Part shown: piece after piece, positions 1 to 8,180 of the stretch
Position numbering within the stretch: the stretch's first letter is position 1
How the letters are laid out: each line of letters begins with the position of its first letter
NCBI GenBank assembly: GCA_026129185.1
Contig: JAHCIO010000005.1
Location: 62,001-126,000, forward strand
From: Promineifilum sp019695075
GTDB lineage: Bacteria; Chloroflexota; Anaerolineae; Promineifilales; Promineifilaceae
DNA: 64,000 nucleotides
Direction of reading: 5' to 3'
Made by a program: the position numbers and the translations under genes
Notes under the pieces: model-generated
Database searches by the model: none
What the model was told of the DNA's origin: nothing
The model's input: the letters and a program-made list of their open reading frames with translations, nothing else

Positions 1-1
1 G

Positions 2-445
2 GCCACTGTGGCCCATCTGCACCTGGAGGTGCGTGTGGGGGCCAACACTTTTGGGGCGACGCGCAACCCGCTGCTGTGGCTGGAGCCGTGGTCGGGCAGC
101 GGCGTGGTGGCCGGGCGGCTGGTGGATCCCAACGGCCACGCCTGGGAGGGGGTGACGGTGACGCTCATCGACAACGCCGCCGAGGCGTCCTATCTGAACA
201 CCTGGACGTACCTCGACGACCCCGACCATCTCATCCGTCCCGACCCGGCGCTGGCGGAGAACTTTGTCTTTGGCCCGGTGGCCGAGGGCAGCTACGATGT
301 CTTCGTGCAGCTACAGGGGGAGACGTACCGGCAGACGGTCGAAGTGAAGGATGGCGAACTGACGACGGTGGAGATGGTCACCGCTGCCTACCGCACGCCG
401 ACGCCAGCGCCGACCGCCTCGCCCGCGGCGACGACCGGCCCTTAG
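2..445 (+). CDS. M23-type peptidase, C-terminal part (5' end outside window)
   Basis: The reading frame is open back to base 2, so only the C-terminus is present. It opens with H-L-H-L-E-V, the signature around the last zinc-ligand histidine of M23 (LytM/NlpD-type) endopeptidases, followed by FGATRNPLLWL, which closes that fold. From about residue 33 comes a beta-rich segment (AGRLVDPNGHAWEGVTVTL) resembling carboxypeptidase-regulatory-like domains, then a Pro/Thr/Ala tail. Family members are exported and cut peptidoglycan cross-links or act as amidase activators; export cannot be checked here because the N-terminus is missing. The stop codon overlaps that of the convergent downstream gene by four bases. 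Confidence 0.75.
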   Translation, partial: ATVAHLHLEVRVGANTFGATRNPLLWLEPWSGSGVVAGRLVDPNGHAWEGVTVTLIDNAAEASYLNTWTYLDDPDHLIRPDPALAENFVFGPVAEGSYDVFVQLQGETYRQTVEVKDGELTTVEMVTAAYRTPTPAPTASPAATTGP

Positions 446-1533
446 GGCAGCGCGTCGAAGCGTCGCACACCCTCGATGCCCAGCACAAAGTCGGCGCCAA
501 ATGCGCCCGCCGGCGTCAGCGTGCCGGCCGGCGCTTCGCCACGCTTGCCGGCGGCCAGAATCCGCTCGACGATCTGCACCCCCGCCAGGGCCGTGAAGCG
601 ATAGACCTCGCCCGTTTCCAGCCAGGCCTCGGCCGCGCCGTCCGGTCCCTCGGCGCGCGCCCAGAGGTAGGCCCGGCCGTCGCGCTGCGTGGCCTCGTCC
701 GGGCCGGTGAACATCATTGTCGCCGCGCGGTCGGCCAGGCGTTGGGCCGCGTTCGTGCCCAACAGCCGCAGCGCCGGCCGGGCCAATAGCCCCATCGCCG
801 GCAGCCGCGGCAGGGCGACGTAGCTGGTGATGTTGTCGATGCCGGTCGTGTGCGCCGCCGTCACCAGGTCGCCCCAGGGGAAGGGCGTCACCTCGCGCGT
901 GTGGCCGTCGCTGAAGCGCACCTTGCGCCGCCCTTTGCCCAGCGGCAGGGGCGTCAGGCGGCCGTCGCGCCGCGTCAGGCTGCCGCCGGCGAAGTGGTTG
1001 GCGTTGACCAACCCCGACTTGGCCGTGCCGGAGGAAATGTCGCCCAGAGGCATGGCCACGGCCGTCTGCAAGCGGGTCGCGCCGGGCGCGCGCTCGGCTG
1101 CGTAGCGGGCCAGGCAATCGCTGGGCACAATGTCGAAACCCGCGCCGGACATGAGGACGATGCCGCGGGCGCGGGCGTCGGCGTCGTGGGCGAAGGTGCT
1201 CTCGAAGACGGGGATTTCGCCGGTGATGTCGATATAGTGGGTCTGGCCGGCCAGGCAGGCGCGCACCATCGGCTCGCTGGTGCGCACGAAGGGGCCGGCG
1301 GCGTGGAACACCAGGCTGAAGCGTTCGACCGTCTTGTGCAGCCGTTCGGCGTAGTGCAGGTCAAGGGCCAGCCAGTCCAGGTCGTACTGGGTGGCCAGGG
1401 CGGCCAGCTTGGCGGCGTTGCGCCCGGCCAGCACCGGCCGGTGGCCGCGCCGCACGGCCTCGGCCACAATCAGCCGGCCGGTGAAGCCATACGCGCCATA
1501 GAGCATCCAGGTGGGTTTGTTCCGCGTGGGCAC
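442..1533 (-). CDS. Saccharopine dehydrogenase-like NAD(P)-binding oxidoreductase
   Basis: About 363 residues with an N-terminal Rossmann fold (YGAYGFTGRLIVAEAVRRG, GAYGxTG type). The motifs match the saccharopine-dehydrogenase NADP-binding family, which includes trans-acting enoyl reductases of lipid synthesis. The exact substrate is unknown. An upstream GTG at 1566 lies inside a palindromic repeat and is unlikely to be the start. I chose the GTG at 1533, which gives VPTRNKPTWMLYGAYG and lies six bases after a TATTCT hexamer. The ATG at 1506 is the other option. The gene is monocistronic, convergent with the peptidase gene and divergent from the hydrolase gene. Confidence 0.7.
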   Translation of the reverse strand: MPTRNKPTWMLYGAYGFTGRLIVAEAVRRGHRPVLAGRNAAKLAALATQYDLDWLALDLHYAERLHKTVERFSLVFHAAGPFVRTSEPMVRACLAGQTHYIDITGEIPVFESTFAHDADARARGIVLMSGAGFDIVPSDCLARYAAERAPGATRLQTAVAMPLGDISSGTAKSGLVNANHFAGGSLTRRDGRLTPLPLGKGRRKVRFSDGHTREVTPFPWGDLVTAAHTTGIDNITSYVALPRLPAMGLLARPALRLLGTNAAQRLADRAATMMFTGPDEATQRDGRAYLWARAEGPDGAAEAWLETGEVYRFTALAGVQIVERILAAGKRGEAPAGTLTPAGAFGADFVLGIEGVRRFDALP

Positions 1534-1559
1534 AGACAGAGAATACCACAAGTTGGCCG

Positions 1560-1586
1560 GTAGCACAGCCTGACAGGCCGTGCTAC
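1560..1586. repeat. Short GTAG...CTAC palindrome between divergent genes
   Basis: GTAGCAC at 1560-1566 and GTGCTAC at 1580-1586 are inverted copies around an inner CAGCCTGACAGGC core. It belongs to the same repeat class as the elements at 30437 and 47921 (CAGGCTG/CAGCCTG core, GCTAC end). Confidence 0.6.
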
Positions 1587-1590
1587 GGGC

Positions 1591-1619
1591 TGGACAGGCG
1601 GCGCGGCCCGGCCTATGAT
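1591..1619 (+). promoter_or_regulatory. Sigma-70-like promoter for leaderless hydrolase mRNA
   Basis: TGGACA (1591-1596), a 17-base spacer and TATGAT (1614-1619). Only six bases separate the -10 from the ATG at 1626, so transcription should start at or beside the start codon. Confidence 0.55.
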
Positions 1620-1625
1620 CAGGTC

Positions 1626-3104
1626 ATGACTGTCCTGCATCGCCGCCTCGGTTCGCGTCGCCTTGTTCTCGCCCTTGTCGCCCTCGTTCTCATCGCCCTG
1701 GCCTGGTGGGGTATCCTGGCCGAGGGGCGCGGCCTGACCAGCCGCGCCCTGACCGGCGCGGGCGGCGTGCCGCTGACCTTCATCGCCCCGGAGGGCGCGC
1801 CCGGCGCGCCCGGCGTCGTCATTGCCCACGGCTTCGCCGGCTCCAGCCGCCTGATGCTCGGCTTCGGCCGCGCCCTGGCCCACGGCGGCTATGGCGTCAT
1901 GCTGCTCGACTTCGATGGCCACGGCGCGGCCCGCGGCCCGCTGGATAGCAGCGCCCTGCAACGCAACCTGCTGGCCGCGGCCGAGGCGCTGGCCGCCCAG
2001 CCGGAGATCGACCCGACGCGCCTGGCGCTGCTGGGCCACAGCATGGGCAGCGGCGCGGTCATGACCGCGGGCATCACCACCGCCGACCGCTACCGGGCAA
2101 CGATCGCCGTCTCGCCCACCGGCGCGGAGGTCTCGCCCGATGCGCCGCGTAACCTGCTGCTGATGGCCGGCTCGCTGGAGCCGAACTTCGTCGGCAACGC
2201 CCGCGACCTGCTGGCCCGCGCCGGCGGCGAAAACGACGACCTGGCCGGCGGGCGCGGCCGGGCGCTGCTGGTCGTCCCCAACGTCGAACACATCACCATC
2301 CTCTTCAGCCGCACCGCGCAGACCGCCGCGCTCGACTGGCTCGACCGGGCCTTCGGCTTGCCTGGCGGGGCGGTCGCCGGCCCGGACCGCCGCCTCGTGT
2401 GGTACGCGACCCACCTGGGCGGCTGGCTGCTGTTGCTGCTGGCCGCCGCGCCGCTGGTTCCCGCGGCGACGGCTATCCCTGCGGCCCGCCGGCGGCCGTG
2501 GGCCTGGCTGGGGCTGCCGGTGGGGGCGCTGGCGGCCGGGCTGGCGCTGGCCGCGTTGGGCCGCATGGGCGACTTCACGCAACTGGGCGGCCTGCTGGTC
2601 GGCGGCGTGCTGGCGCTGTGGTTCGCCGTGCTGGGGCTGGTGTGGCTGGGGCTGCTGAGCGGCTTCCGCCGGCCGCGGCCGACCGGCCGGGACGCGCTCT
2701 GGGGATTGCTGCTCTTCGCCGTGCTGACCGTCGCCTTTGGCCTCATGGCCGACCGGGTGTGGATTCACTGGTGGCTCGTGCCGGCGCGGCTGGCGCGCTG
2801 GCCGTTCCTGGCCGCGGCGGCGCTGCCGTGGCTGCTGGCCGCCGGACTGGCCCAGGCCGGCGCGTCGCCGTGGCGGCGGGCGGGCTGGTGGCTCTGGCAG
2901 ACGGCCGTCATCGTCGCCGGGCTGGCGTTGGCCATCGTCGTCTACCCGGGGCTGGGCTTCGTCAGCCTGCTCATGCCCATCATTCCCATCATCCTGCTGA
3001 TCCTGAGCGCCGGCGCGGCGGCCTTTGTCCGGCCGTGGAGCTTCGCCCTCGGTGGGGCGCTCTTCTTCGGCTGGCTTCTGGTCGCCGTCTTCCCTCTGGC
3101 GTGA
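1626..3104 (+). CDS. Membrane alpha/beta hydrolase with polytopic C-terminal half
   Basis: 492 residues. A membrane segment at about 12-32 is followed by an alpha/beta-hydrolase domain (about 45-245) with the nucleophile elbow G-H-S-M-G (Ser139), an oxyanion-type HGFAGS stretch near residue 68, and a late VEHITI that could supply the catalytic His. The second half (about 265-490) holds roughly seven hydrophobic helices rich in Leu/Ala/Trp. Dienelactone-hydrolase-like esterases fused to such a membrane module are known but not functionally assigned. The substrate cannot be told. There is no Shine-Dalgarno sequence; the promoter lies directly before the ATG. Confidence 0.75.
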   Translation: MTVLHRRLGSRRLVLALVALVLIALAWWGILAEGRGLTSRALTGAGGVPLTFIAPEGAPGAPGVVIAHGFAGSSRLMLGFGRALAHGGYGVMLLDFDGHGAARGPLDSSALQRNLLAAAEALAAQPEIDPTRLALLGHSMGSGAVMTAGITTADRYRATIAVSPTGAEVSPDAPRNLLLMAGSLEPNFVGNARDLLARAGGENDDLAGGRGRALLVVPNVEHITILFSRTAQTAALDWLDRAFGLPGGAVAGPDRRLVWYATHLGGWLLLLLAAAPLVPAATAIPAARRRPWAWLGLPVGALAAGLALAALGRMGDFTQLGGLLVGGVLALWFAVLGLVWLGLLSGFRRPRPTGRDALWGLLLFAVLTVAFGLMADRVWIHWWLVPARLARWPFLAAAALPWLLAAGLAQAGASPWRRAGWWLWQTAVIVAGLALAIVVYPGLGFVSLLMPIIPIILLILSAGAAAFVRPWSFALGGALFFGWLLVAVFPLA

Positions 3105-3116
3105 TAGCATACGGTC

Positions 3117-4100
3117 ATGCGCTACGTTGATAACAGCGACATCCACGACCCCCGGCTGAACCTGGCCTTTGAAGAGTACCTGCTGCGCTTTGTGGACAGC
3201 GACGAGCCGTTGTTGCTGTTTTATGTCAACGAGCCGTCGGTTATCATCGGCCGCAACCAGAACACGCTGGAGGAGATTGACCCCGACTACGTCAACCGCC
3301 ACGGCATCCACGTTGTGCGGCGGCTGTCGGGCGGCGGCGCGGTCTACCACGACCTGGGCAATCTCAACTTCAGCATCGTCACCAACGGCAAGGAGCACCT
3401 CAACGACTTCGCCCGCTTCACCGAGCCGGTCGTGGCCGTGCTGCGGTCGTTGGGCGTGCCGGCCGAGTTGCGCGGACGCAGCGATATCCTCGTGGAGGGG
3501 CGCAAGATCTCCGGCAATGCCCAGTACGCCACGACCAGGCGCATGTTCAGCCACGGCACGCTGCTCTTCGACACCGACCTGGGCGAGATGCTGCGGGCCA
3601 TCAACCCGCGGCGGATGCAAATCGAGTCAAAGGCCGTCCAGTCGGTGCGCAGCGCCGTGGCCAACATCCGCGAGTTGCTGCCGCGTGACATGAGCCTGGC
3701 CGACCTGCGGGCGGCGCTGCTGCGCGGCATTTTTGGCGGCGACGACATTCCCACGCTCAACCTGACCGGCGAAGACTGGCTGCGCATTGAAGACATCGCC
3801 GAGGCGCGCTACCGGCTGTGGAGCTGGAACTACGGCCGCTCGCCGCAATTCAACGTTCAGAAGAGCGCCCGCTTCCCGGCCGGCAAGGTCGATGCGCGCA
3901 TCGACGTGGAAGACGGCCGCGTCCAGGCCATCCGCCTCTTTGGCGATTTCAGCGGCCGGCGCGACGTATCCGAGTTGGAGACCCACCTCGTCGGCGTGCC
4001 CTATGACCGCGAGCGGCTGAGCGCGGCCCTGACCGACGTGGATCTCGACGGCTACTTCGGCCGCATGGACGTGGCCACCCTGATCGACCTGTTGTACTGA
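3117..4100 (+). CDS. lplA: Lipoate--protein ligase A family
   Basis: 327 residues. LplA attaches scavenged lipoate to the lysine of E2 and GcvH lipoyl domains through a lipoyl-AMP intermediate. The catalytic domain shows the diagnostic VRRLSGGGAVYHDLGNLN loop (about residues 69-86), the EPSVIIGRNQN stretch before it, and the GRSDILVEGRKISGNAQY region with the conserved lysine. The C-terminal third (YGRSPQFNVQKSARFPAGKV onward) matches the LplA accessory domain, so length and layout are typical. Its stop overlaps the start of the comEA-like gene (ATGA), implying translational coupling. Confidence 0.92.
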   Translation: MRYVDNSDIHDPRLNLAFEEYLLRFVDSDEPLLLFYVNEPSVIIGRNQNTLEEIDPDYVNRHGIHVVRRLSGGGAVYHDLGNLNFSIVTNGKEHLNDFARFTEPVVAVLRSLGVPAELRGRSDILVEGRKISGNAQYATTRRMFSHGTLLFDTDLGEMLRAINPRRMQIESKAVQSVRSAVANIRELLPRDMSLADLRAALLRGIFGGDDIPTLNLTGEDWLRIEDIAEARYRLWSWNYGRSPQFNVQKSARFPAGKVDARIDVEDGRVQAIRLFGDFSGRRDVSELETHLVGVPYDRERLSAALTDVDLDGYFGRMDVATLIDLLY

Positions 4101-4759
4101 TGAAACCCCGTTGGCCTCTTCTGGTCGGCATCCTCGTGGCCGCTGTCTTGCTGGTCGGCGCGGGCTACGCGCTGGCCAACCGGCGCGGCGCGGCTGCCCC
4201 GGCCCCGACTGGGGTGGAGATCGTGCCGCCGCCGGCGACGGCCACGGCCGCGCCACCCCCGACGCCTCCGCCCACGGCCACGCCCGGCCCCATGCGCGTC
4301 TACGTCAGCGGCGCGGTGGCTCATCCGGCCGTCTACGCCCTGCCGCCGGGCAGCATCATCGACGACGCCGTCAGGGCGGCCGGGGGCTTCACTGCCGTGG
4401 CCGACCCGGTGGCCATCAACCTGGCCGCGCCGGTGGCCGAGGGGATGCAGATCTACGTGCCGACGCAGGCCGAGGGCGCGCCCACGCCGCCGCCTGTCAG
4501 CGCCCCGGCGGCGACAGTGGCTGTGGAGGGTGGCAGTCGCCTGGGAAGTGTGACCACCGCCGGCCTGATCAACATCAACCAGGCCACGGCGACGGAGTTG
4601 GAGATGCTGCCCGGCATCGGCCCGACGATGGCGGCCAACATCGTCGCCTACCGCGAGGCCAACGGCCCCTTCGCGACCATCGAGGCCATCATGGACGTGC
4701 CCGGCATCGGCGAGGGGCGCTTTGAGGAGATGAAGGCCCTGATTACGGTTGGGCCGTAG
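4100..4759 (+). CDS. comEA: ComEA-like SLBB + helix-hairpin-helix protein
   Basis: 219 residues. An N-terminal membrane anchor (about 6-27) precedes a Pro/Thr/Ala linker, an SLBB domain (MRVYVSGAVAHPAVYALPPG, about 65-115), a second linker, and a C-terminal tandem helix-hairpin-helix (ININQATATELEMLPGIGP..., about 150-212). In competent bacteria this architecture is the surface DNA receptor ComEA, which passes DNA to ComEC. No comEC or comEB is beside it, so a transformation role is inferred from architecture only. It is translationally coupled to lplA by a 1-base overlap. Confidence 0.85.
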   Translation: MKPRWPLLVGILVAAVLLVGAGYALANRRGAAAPAPTGVEIVPPPATATAAPPPTPPPTATPGPMRVYVSGAVAHPAVYALPPGSIIDDAVRAAGGFTAVADPVAINLAAPVAEGMQIYVPTQAEGAPTPPPVSAPAATVAVEGGSRLGSVTTAGLININQATATELEMLPGIGPTMAANIVAYREANGPFATIEAIMDVPGIGEGRFEEMKALITVGP

Positions 4760-4843
4760 CCGCGTCTATTCCCGTTCCCGTTGGCCCAGATAGATAAGCA
4801 GTTGTCGGTCACAATCGCACCTCGCTTACGACTGAAGCCCATG

Positions 4844-4849
4844 TATAAT
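4844..4849 (+). promoter_or_regulatory. TATAAT -10 box upstream of the prsW leader ORF
   Basis: Perfect TATAAT, eight bases before an ATG at 4858 that opens a 14-codon ORF. No convincing -35 is visible at 16-18 bases. Confidence 0.5.
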
Positions 4850-4857
4850 CTGACCCC

Positions 4858-4902
4858 ATGACGGCAACTATAGCAGATAGCCAGGGGGGAGCGGGCGGAT
4901 GA
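4858..4902 (+). CDS. 14-codon leader ORF overlapping the prsW start
   Basis: It reads M-T-A-T-I-A-D-S-Q-G-G-A-G-G-stop. The ATG is placed for a leaderless transcript, eight bases after TATAAT. Its TGA overlaps the prsW ATG as ATGA, and its last codons contain the GGGGGGAGCGGG that would serve as the prsW ribosome binding site. Translating it could therefore couple to or gate prsW initiation. It may also be chance; no homologue can be recognised. Confidence 0.35.
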   Translation: MTATIADSQGGAGG

Positions 4903-5879
4903 GCGGGCAGATGTGGCTCCTATCGCTGTTGGCCGCGGCCGTGCCGGTGCTCTTCTATGTGGCCCTTATCTACTGGGTTGACCGCTACGAGAAGGAGCCG
5001 TGGTGGCTGTTGGCGACGGCCTTCCTGTGGGGGGCCATTCCCGCGGCGCTGCTGGCCTTGCTTTTCAACACTGCCCTCAGCCTGCCGCTCTACGCGCTGC
5101 TCAACCCCGGCGCGGCCGAACTGGTCGCCGGTGGCTTCTTTGCGCCGATCATCGAGGAGATCGCCAAGGGCATCATCCTCGTGCTCATCTTCTTTCTCTG
5201 GCGACAGGAGCTAGACAGCCCGCTCGATGGCCTCATCTACGGCGCGCTGGTGGGCATGGGCTTCGCTATGGTGGAGAACGTGCTCTACTACCAGTCGGCC
5301 TTCGCCGAGGGCGGCCAGGCGGCCTGGAACAGCACGGTGATCATTCGCGGCGTCATCTTCGGCCTCAGCCACGCCTTCTACACGGCTCTGACCGGCCTGG
5401 GTATCGCCCTGGCCCGGCTCAGCCCCAGCCGCCCGGTGCGCATCCTGGCCCCGCTGCTGGGTCTGGGCGCGGCCATCTTCTTCCACGCCCTGCACAACGT
5501 GACCATGTTCAGCGGCGTGGCGCTGGGCTTCCTGGCCGGTCTGACGTTTGACTGGGGTGGGGTGCTGCTGACCGTGGTCATCATCATCCTGGCGTTGGCC
5601 CGCGAACGGCAGTGGATGCAGCACTACCTGGCCGACGAAGTGACACAGGGGACGCTGACGGCCGACGAATACACCCTGGTGCGCTCGGCCGCGGCCCGCA
5701 ACCGGCGGCGGCTGGGGCTGCTGCTGAGCGACGGCCCCGACGCCTGGCGGCGCAGCGGCCGGCGCTACCGCGAGTGCGCCGAGCTGGCCTATCTCAAACG
5801 CCACCACGCTATCTTTGGCGACGAGCGCAGTCGCGCGGCGGCCGAACGCCTGCGCGAGACGCTGCGCGCGGGCGTCTAG
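4899..5879 (+). CDS. prsW: PrsW-family intramembrane metalloprotease
   Basis: 326 residues with about eight membrane helices. It carries the PrsW hallmarks: EKEPWW (31-36), the glutamate pair in IIEEIAKG (Glu86-Glu87), GMGFAMVENVLYY (Glu126-Asn127), SHAFYTALTG (His158) and FFHALHN (His196, His199). These Glu and His residues form the presumed zinc site. PrsW of Bacillus cleaves an anti-sigma factor at site 1; here no anti-sigma factor is adjacent, so the substrate is unknown. A charged cytosolic tail of about 100 residues follows the last helix. The start is preceded by a purine-rich GGGGGGAGCGGGCGG. Confidence 0.88.
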   Translation: MSGQMWLLSLLAAAVPVLFYVALIYWVDRYEKEPWWLLATAFLWGAIPAALLALLFNTALSLPLYALLNPGAAELVAGGFFAPIIEEIAKGIILVLIFFLWRQELDSPLDGLIYGALVGMGFAMVENVLYYQSAFAEGGQAAWNSTVIIRGVIFGLSHAFYTALTGLGIALARLSPSRPVRILAPLLGLGAAIFFHALHNVTMFSGVALGFLAGLTFDWGGVLLTVVIIILALARERQWMQHYLADEVTQGTLTADEYTLVRSAAARNRRRLGLLLSDGPDAWRRSGRRYRECAELAYLKRHHAIFGDERSRAAAERLRETLRAGV

Positions 5880-5882
5880 CAC

Positions 5883-6368
5883 TCAGGCGCGCAGGGCGTC
5901 GATTTGCTGGCCGTGGACCCGGTCGTGCTGTACGGCCAGGTACACCAGTTCATGCAGCGAGGTCGGGCCGAAGAACGTGTGCTGTCCCTGAGTCTCCCAG
6001 ACGTCGGGCGGCAACGGGGCCAACAGGGCAATGGTCTCGGCGCGGGCGGCGACGAACGCCGCCGCGGCGGCGCGGCCATCCTGGGCGCGGTAGTTGCGCG
6101 GGATCGCCCACTCGTCAGCATCGACGCCCGGCAGGAAGGCGCTGCTGTCTGCCAGCAGGGCCTGGAAGCGCGCCTGATGCACTTCGCGCTCCACGTCGCG
6201 CAGGTGGCAGGCGATCTCCGTCAGCGACCACTCCGCCTCGGCCGGGCGGCGCGACCAATCGGCCGAATCATCGGCCAGCAGCCCGACGATGCGCTCGCGG
6301 AAGGCGGCCAGTTCGGCCAGCAACGCGTCGATAGGCGGTGGGTTGAGGAAGGTGCGCGTGGGCAGCAT
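5883..6368 (-). CDS. DinB-family protein
   Basis: 161 residues in a DinB/YfiT-like four-helix bundle. Visible signatures are the N-terminal helix, SLTEIACHLRDVEREVH with the first metal-type His (CHLRDVE) and, near the C-terminus, LVYLAVQHDRVHGQQIDALR with His-Asp-x-x-His. Members are metal-dependent thiol-S-transferase-like or damage-inducible proteins; the substrate is unknown here. The ATG at 6368 is the natural start because upstream residues are a shadow of the neighbouring HAD gene. It ends three bases from the convergent prsW stop and follows the HAD gene by seven bases, so co-transcription is likely. Confidence 0.78.
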   Translation of the reverse strand: MLPTRTFLNPPPIDALLAELAAFRERIVGLLADDSADWSRRPAEAEWSLTEIACHLRDVEREVHQARFQALLADSSAFLPGVDADEWAIPRNYRAQDGRAAAAAFVAARAETIALLAPLPPDVWETQGQHTFFGPTSLHELVYLAVQHDRVHGQQIDALRA

Positions 6369-6375
6369 AGACGGC

Positions 6376-7122
6376 TCAGGCCGGGCGGCCAAGGCGCTCC
6401 AGCCAGCCGCCGGCCACCAGCTCGGCCAGCACGTCGAGCGACCCCTGGCCGTTGAGTAGCGTCGCGTCGGGCGGCTCGGCATCGATGGGCGCGATCCAGT
6501 AAGTGTACAGGCCCAGCGCCGCCGCCGGGGCGATGTCGTTCTTCCAGTCGTCGCCGACCATCACGGCGCGTTCGGGCGGGCAGTCGATGGCGGTCAGGAT
6601 TTCGCGGTAGTAGGCCGGCTGCGGCTTGGCGGCGTGCATGTTCTCGTAGGTGGTCACGAGGGCATAGGGATATTCGTCCACAGGCACGCCGGCCCAGGCC
6701 AGCCGCTGCTCGATGGCCGTGGCCGGGAAGAGCGGGTTGGTGGCGACGACGACGGCCAGACCGCGCGCGAAGGCAGCCCGCACCAGGTGGACGGCCGCGG
6801 GGCGGACGAGCGTGGACGGTCGCAGCCGGGCGAACTCCGTCTCGTAGAAGCGGCTGAAGAACGGCTCCAGGTCGCTGCGCCGGCCGCCGGTCAGCGCCTC
6901 GAAGTTGGCCCAGAAGACTTCGGCGTTGGTGTGGGCCGGGTCGGTGTTGCGGATGGTGGCCTGAGTTGCCTGGATGAGATGGGGCAGGAAGGTGGCGTTG
7001 TCCATGACCGGCCGCGCGTATTCGCCCAGCAGGCCGAAGTAGCGCTTCATGAACTCGGCCGTGTTGTTGCCGAGCAGGGTGTCGTCGAGATCGAGGAGGA
7101 TGGCCTGGATGGGTGCGGTCAT
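6376..7122 (-). CDS. HAD-superfamily hydrolase
   Basis: 248 residues. The DxDxT motif I is ILLDLDDTLLGN (Asp11, Asp13), a helical cap follows, motif II is VVATNPLFP (Thr), and motifs III/IV are KPQPAYYREIL and VMVGDDWKNDIAPA. This is the subfamily-I haloacid-dehalogenase fold; such proteins are usually small-molecule phosphatases. The ATG at 7122 puts motif I at the normal distance from the N-terminus. It lies between a cysteine-rich protein gene (nine bases upstream) and the DinB gene on the same strand. Confidence 0.85.
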   Translation of the reverse strand: MTAPIQAILLDLDDTLLGNNTAEFMKRYFGLLGEYARPVMDNATFLPHLIQATQATIRNTDPAHTNAEVFWANFEALTGGRRSDLEPFFSRFYETEFARLRPSTLVRPAAVHLVRAAFARGLAVVVATNPLFPATAIEQRLAWAGVPVDEYPYALVTTYENMHAAKPQPAYYREILTAIDCPPERAVMVGDDWKNDIAPAAALGLYTYWIAPIDAEPPDATLLNGQGSLDVLAELVAGGWLERLGRPA

Positions 7123-7130
7123 GGCGGCGT

Positions 7131-7475
7131 CTACTTGAGGTCGTTGAACAGCTCGCGCAGGCCCGGCCGCTCGGCGGCGCATTGCGGGCAGCCGACCTCC
7201 GGCTGCTCTACGTCGATGAGGTGGCGGCTGCAGAAGGCCTTGACGGCGACGCGGCGGCCGATGCCCAGCACGCCGGTCTTCACTGTCGCTTCCAGCACGA
7301 GGTTGGGGTTGCTGTTGGCCATGAGGATGTCGGGCACGGGGCAGTTGGCGCAGTCGGCCGGCTTCCACTGCGACGAGCGCGGGTTGGCCTTGATCAGCCG
7401 GCACTCCTGCTCGGAACGGCCGCGGAAGAAGTCCTGGTAATAGAAGCGGCACTCTTTGCCGGCGGGGGTCCTCAT
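7131..7475 (-). CDS. Cysteine-rich conserved hypothetical protein
   Basis: 114 residues; function not recognised. Seven cysteines are arranged as Cys9, Cys27, the pair C-A-N-C (42, 45), Cys82 and the pair C-P-Q-C (96, 99). This suggests one or two zinc or Fe-S sites. The middle (ILMANSNPNLVLEATVKTG) is beta-rich. It starts with an ATG at 7475 and is the first gene of a three-gene minus-strand set with HAD and DinB proteins. The start lies just beyond the terminator of tRNA-Arg. Confidence 0.6.
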   Translation of the reverse strand: MRTPAGKECRFYYQDFFRGRSEQECRLIKANPRSSQWKPADCANCPVPDILMANSNPNLVLEATVKTGVLGIGRRVAVKAFCSRHLIDVEQPEVGCPQCAAERPGLRELFNDLK

Positions 7476-7530
7476 GCGGCGAATAACTCCCTACAACCCA
7501 TTTCGCCCCCGGTTATATCCGGTCGGCGGC

Positions 7531-7565
7531 AAAAGAAAAGCCCCATATCGGTCGATATAGGGCTT
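7531..7565 (-). terminator. Intrinsic terminator after tRNA-Arg
   Basis: On the minus strand AAGCCCTATATCG pairs with CGATATGGGGCTT across a 2-base loop, followed by TTTCTTTT. It lies 13 bases beyond the tRNA 3' end. Confidence 0.8.
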
Positions 7566-7578
7566 GCGGACATTTCAG

Positions 7579-7652
7579 TACGCCCTGAGGGATTCGAACC
7601 CCCGGCCTCATGGTTCGTAGCCATGCGCTCTAATCCACTGAGCTAAGGGCGC
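7579..7652 (-). tRNA. tRNA-Arg (anticodon ACG)
   Basis: A 74-base cloverleaf. The acceptor GCGCCCT pairs with AGGGCGT (terminal G-U). D arm GCTC/GAGC, anticodon stem CATGG/CCATG with loop CTACGAA (anticodon ACG, read as ICG), five-base variable loop, and T arm with GGTTCGAATCC. CCA is not encoded. Its own promoter (TTGCCA, 17 bases, TATGCT) lies at 7671-7699. Confidence 0.95.
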
Positions 7653-7670
7653 GTCTGTCTAACGTTCGTA

Positions 7671-7699
7671 AGCATAGCCGAAACGCGCGCGCTTGGCAA
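7671..7699 (-). promoter_or_regulatory. Promoter of tRNA-Arg
   Basis: Minus strand TTGCCA (7694-7699), 17-base spacer, TATGCT (7671-7676), ending 19 bases before the tRNA 5' end. Confidence 0.6.
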
Positions 7700-7744
7700 G
7701 CGCTCACGCGACTTGCTCATCGACTTTACGCCGGAGGCAGGGAG

Positions 7745-7834
7745 CGGGGAGGATGGGATTCGAACCCATGACCGAGTTTTAAGCCCGGTAACCGCTTAGC
7801 AGGCGGCCCCAATCGACCACTCTGGCACCTCCCC
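7745..7834 (-). tRNA. tRNA-Ser (anticodon GCT)
   Basis: A 90-base class II tRNA. The acceptor GGGGAGG pairs with CCTCCCC, discriminator G. The anticodon loop is CTGCTAA, with a long variable arm (about 17 bases) and T loop TTCGAAT. No CCA is encoded. A TTGACA (minus strand, 7863-7868) lies upstream without a clear -10, so it may be co-transcribed with the next Ser tRNA. Confidence 0.95.
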
Positions 7835-7869
7835 ATGCGAAGGCGTGTGTTGCGCGCTCGGTTGTCAAC

Positions 7870-7962
<93 letters not shown>

Positions 7963-7991
7963 GCGGTTTTCCGGCGAGGGAACGTCTGGAA

Positions 7992-8020
7992 AGTATAGCA
8001 TGCCCGGCCCATGAGGGCAA
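7992..8020 (-). promoter_or_regulatory. Promoter of tRNA-Ser(TGA)
   Basis: Minus strand TTGCCC (8015-8020), 17-base spacer, TATACT (7992-7997), 30 bases from the tRNA 5' end. Confidence 0.6.
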
Positions 8021-8035
8021 CCATCGACGGAGACG

Positions 8036-8140
8036 ATCTCACGCCAAGGCACGAAGGGGCAAAAGGCGCAAAGGAAGAAACAGCCGATAATAGAGATTCT
8101 TCTTTGCGCCTTTGCTTACTTCGCGCCTTGGCGTGAGCTC
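8036..8140. repeat. Long imperfect hairpin element, family A copy 1
   Basis: The ends CTCACGCCAAGGC (8038-8050) and GCCTTGGCGTGAG (8125-8137) are perfect inverted copies. Inside, GGCGCAAAGGAAGAA faces TTCTTCTTTGCGCC. Three more copies with the same CTCACGC...GCGTGAG ends lie at 19086, 38586 and 61237, all between genes. Here it occupies the gap between the Ser tRNA promoter and the 3' end of the 1442-residue protein gene. Confidence 0.8.
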
Positions 8141-8180
8141 TTCTTCCAACTTGGCCATGACCCGCAGGCCGGGCGCGGCC

